Shown: positions 22,567 through 22,781 of the stretch, piece after piece | Layout: each line of letters starts with the position of its first letter | How positions within the stretch are numbered: position 1 is the stretch's first letter | Source: an uncultured bacterium | Lineage (GTDB): Bacteria; Bacillota_I; Bacilli_A; RF39; UBA660 | DNA length: 22,781 nucleotides | Direction: 5' to 3' | NCBI GenBank assembly: GCA_949288625.1 | Contig: CASEKZ010000076.1 | Span: 1-22,781 of the forward strand | Notes under the pieces: generated by a model | The model's input: only the letters and a program-made list of their open reading frames with translations | Database searches by the model: none | What the model was told of the DNA's origin: nothing | Translations under genes and position numbers: made by a program

Positions 22567-22781
22567 GATGTAAAGTTAATTATTTATTTAAGTTCCCGGT
22601 TTTCAAACAAAGGGATTTTAAGTCTGGAAACTTTTAGGGAAATGTCAAGGACGAATGAAATGAGTTCATCAAAGATCCTTGACATTCTTTTTCTTTTTAT
22701 AATTTTTTTAGTTTAAGTACATATTTGTACTTAAACTTATTTTCATTTATAATATCTTCTTGTATTTTGGCTTTTTATTTG
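22567..22781. other. Intergenic region with two strong hairpins, no clear gene
   Basis: No convincing gene is visible here. Structure includes a long hairpin with perfect 11-bp arms (22641-22651 and 22676-22686) enclosing a smaller 5-bp hairpin, followed on the plus strand by CTTTTTCTTTTT like an intrinsic terminator. A second perfect 12-bp hairpin has arms 22710-22721 and 22726-22737. On the minus strand a 33-codon ORF (22584-22685, MSRIFDELISFVLD at its start) begins inside the first hairpin but lacks a good ribosome binding site. The stretch 22590-22650 is less AT-rich than its surroundings. It could be the end of a small RNA, an IS relic or a leader. Confidence 0.4.
22641..22698 (+). terminator. 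Terminator-like nested hairpin on the plus strand
   Basis: An 11-bp perfect stem (22641-22651 with 22676-22686) with an inner ATGAA/TTCAT stem is followed by CTTTTTCTTTTT. It is oriented to stop plus-strand transcription although no plus-strand gene is seen upstream. On the minus strand the same stem would sequester the ATG of a 33-codon ORF. Confidence 0.45.

Noticed and set aside
22590..22690. Riboswitch or T-box leader
   Set aside because: There are stems and a terminator, but no conserved core motif I could recognise and no plus-strand gene downstream within the window.
21718..22716. Plus-strand open frames at 21718-21927 and 22432-22716
   Set aside because: They lie opposite the 296-aa gene or across its promoter repeat, lack ribosome binding sites and read as low-complexity hydrophobic shadows.
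22698..22778. C-terminal gene fragment on the minus strand at the right edge (about 25 codons ending LKLKKL)
   Set aside because: No start, a stop just upstream at about 22777, and it lies on a hairpin sequence; too short to support.

Overview
The window reads as chromosomal DNA of a low-GC, anaerobic, Gram-positive-type bacterium. It is probably an uncultured gut Bacillota related to the Mollicutes/Erysipelotrichia side of the Bacilli; this placement is inference. The evidence is the AT-rich sequence, AGGAGG-type ribosome binding sites, sigma-A promoters that often have an extended -10, a pyruvate:ferredoxin oxidoreductase, an RNase J family protein, a MarR-controlled heterodimeric ABC exporter and a SipW-type secreted protein. 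Trp is TGG and UGA is used as a stop (for example in an ATGA gene overlap), so the standard bacterial code applies.

Layout: nearly everything is on the minus strand. From left to right there is the 5' end of an Rpn/PD-(D/E)XK-type gene cut by the window edge (1-127), adenosine deaminase (291-1253), and a three-gene marR/ABC/ABC exporter operon (1321-5321). Next comes an acyltransferase-like/SDR/alpha-beta hydrolase operon (5387-7930), then YbaK deacylase flanked by two decayed gene remnants (7927-8756), and the 23S rRNA methyltransferase RlmD. These are followed by an unrecognised 217-aa protein and PFOR (10830-14240). Divergent from PFOR, on the plus strand, are two tandem paralogues with a HipA-like kinase fold; the first keeps the catalytic residues and the second has lost them. 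Convergent to these is typA/bipA, followed by a membrane protein with a degenerate J-like domain, a catalytically degenerate RNase J paralogue, and two surface or membrane protein genes at the right end.

The most striking feature is at the right end. The two surface-protein genes (20764-21366 and 21587-22477) are each preceded by the same ~70 bp direct repeat. Each repeat carries a promoter whose -35/-10 spacer consists mostly of a homopolymeric G run on the coding strand: 10 G in one copy, giving a 17-bp spacer, and 9 G in the other, giving 16 bp. This is the classic architecture of slipped-strand phase variation and suggests an ON/OFF surface-antigen switch.

Most transcription units end in clear intrinsic terminators, several overlapping the stop codon, and most promoters can be read directly. 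No tRNA, rRNA, CRISPR array or complete insertion sequence was seen.
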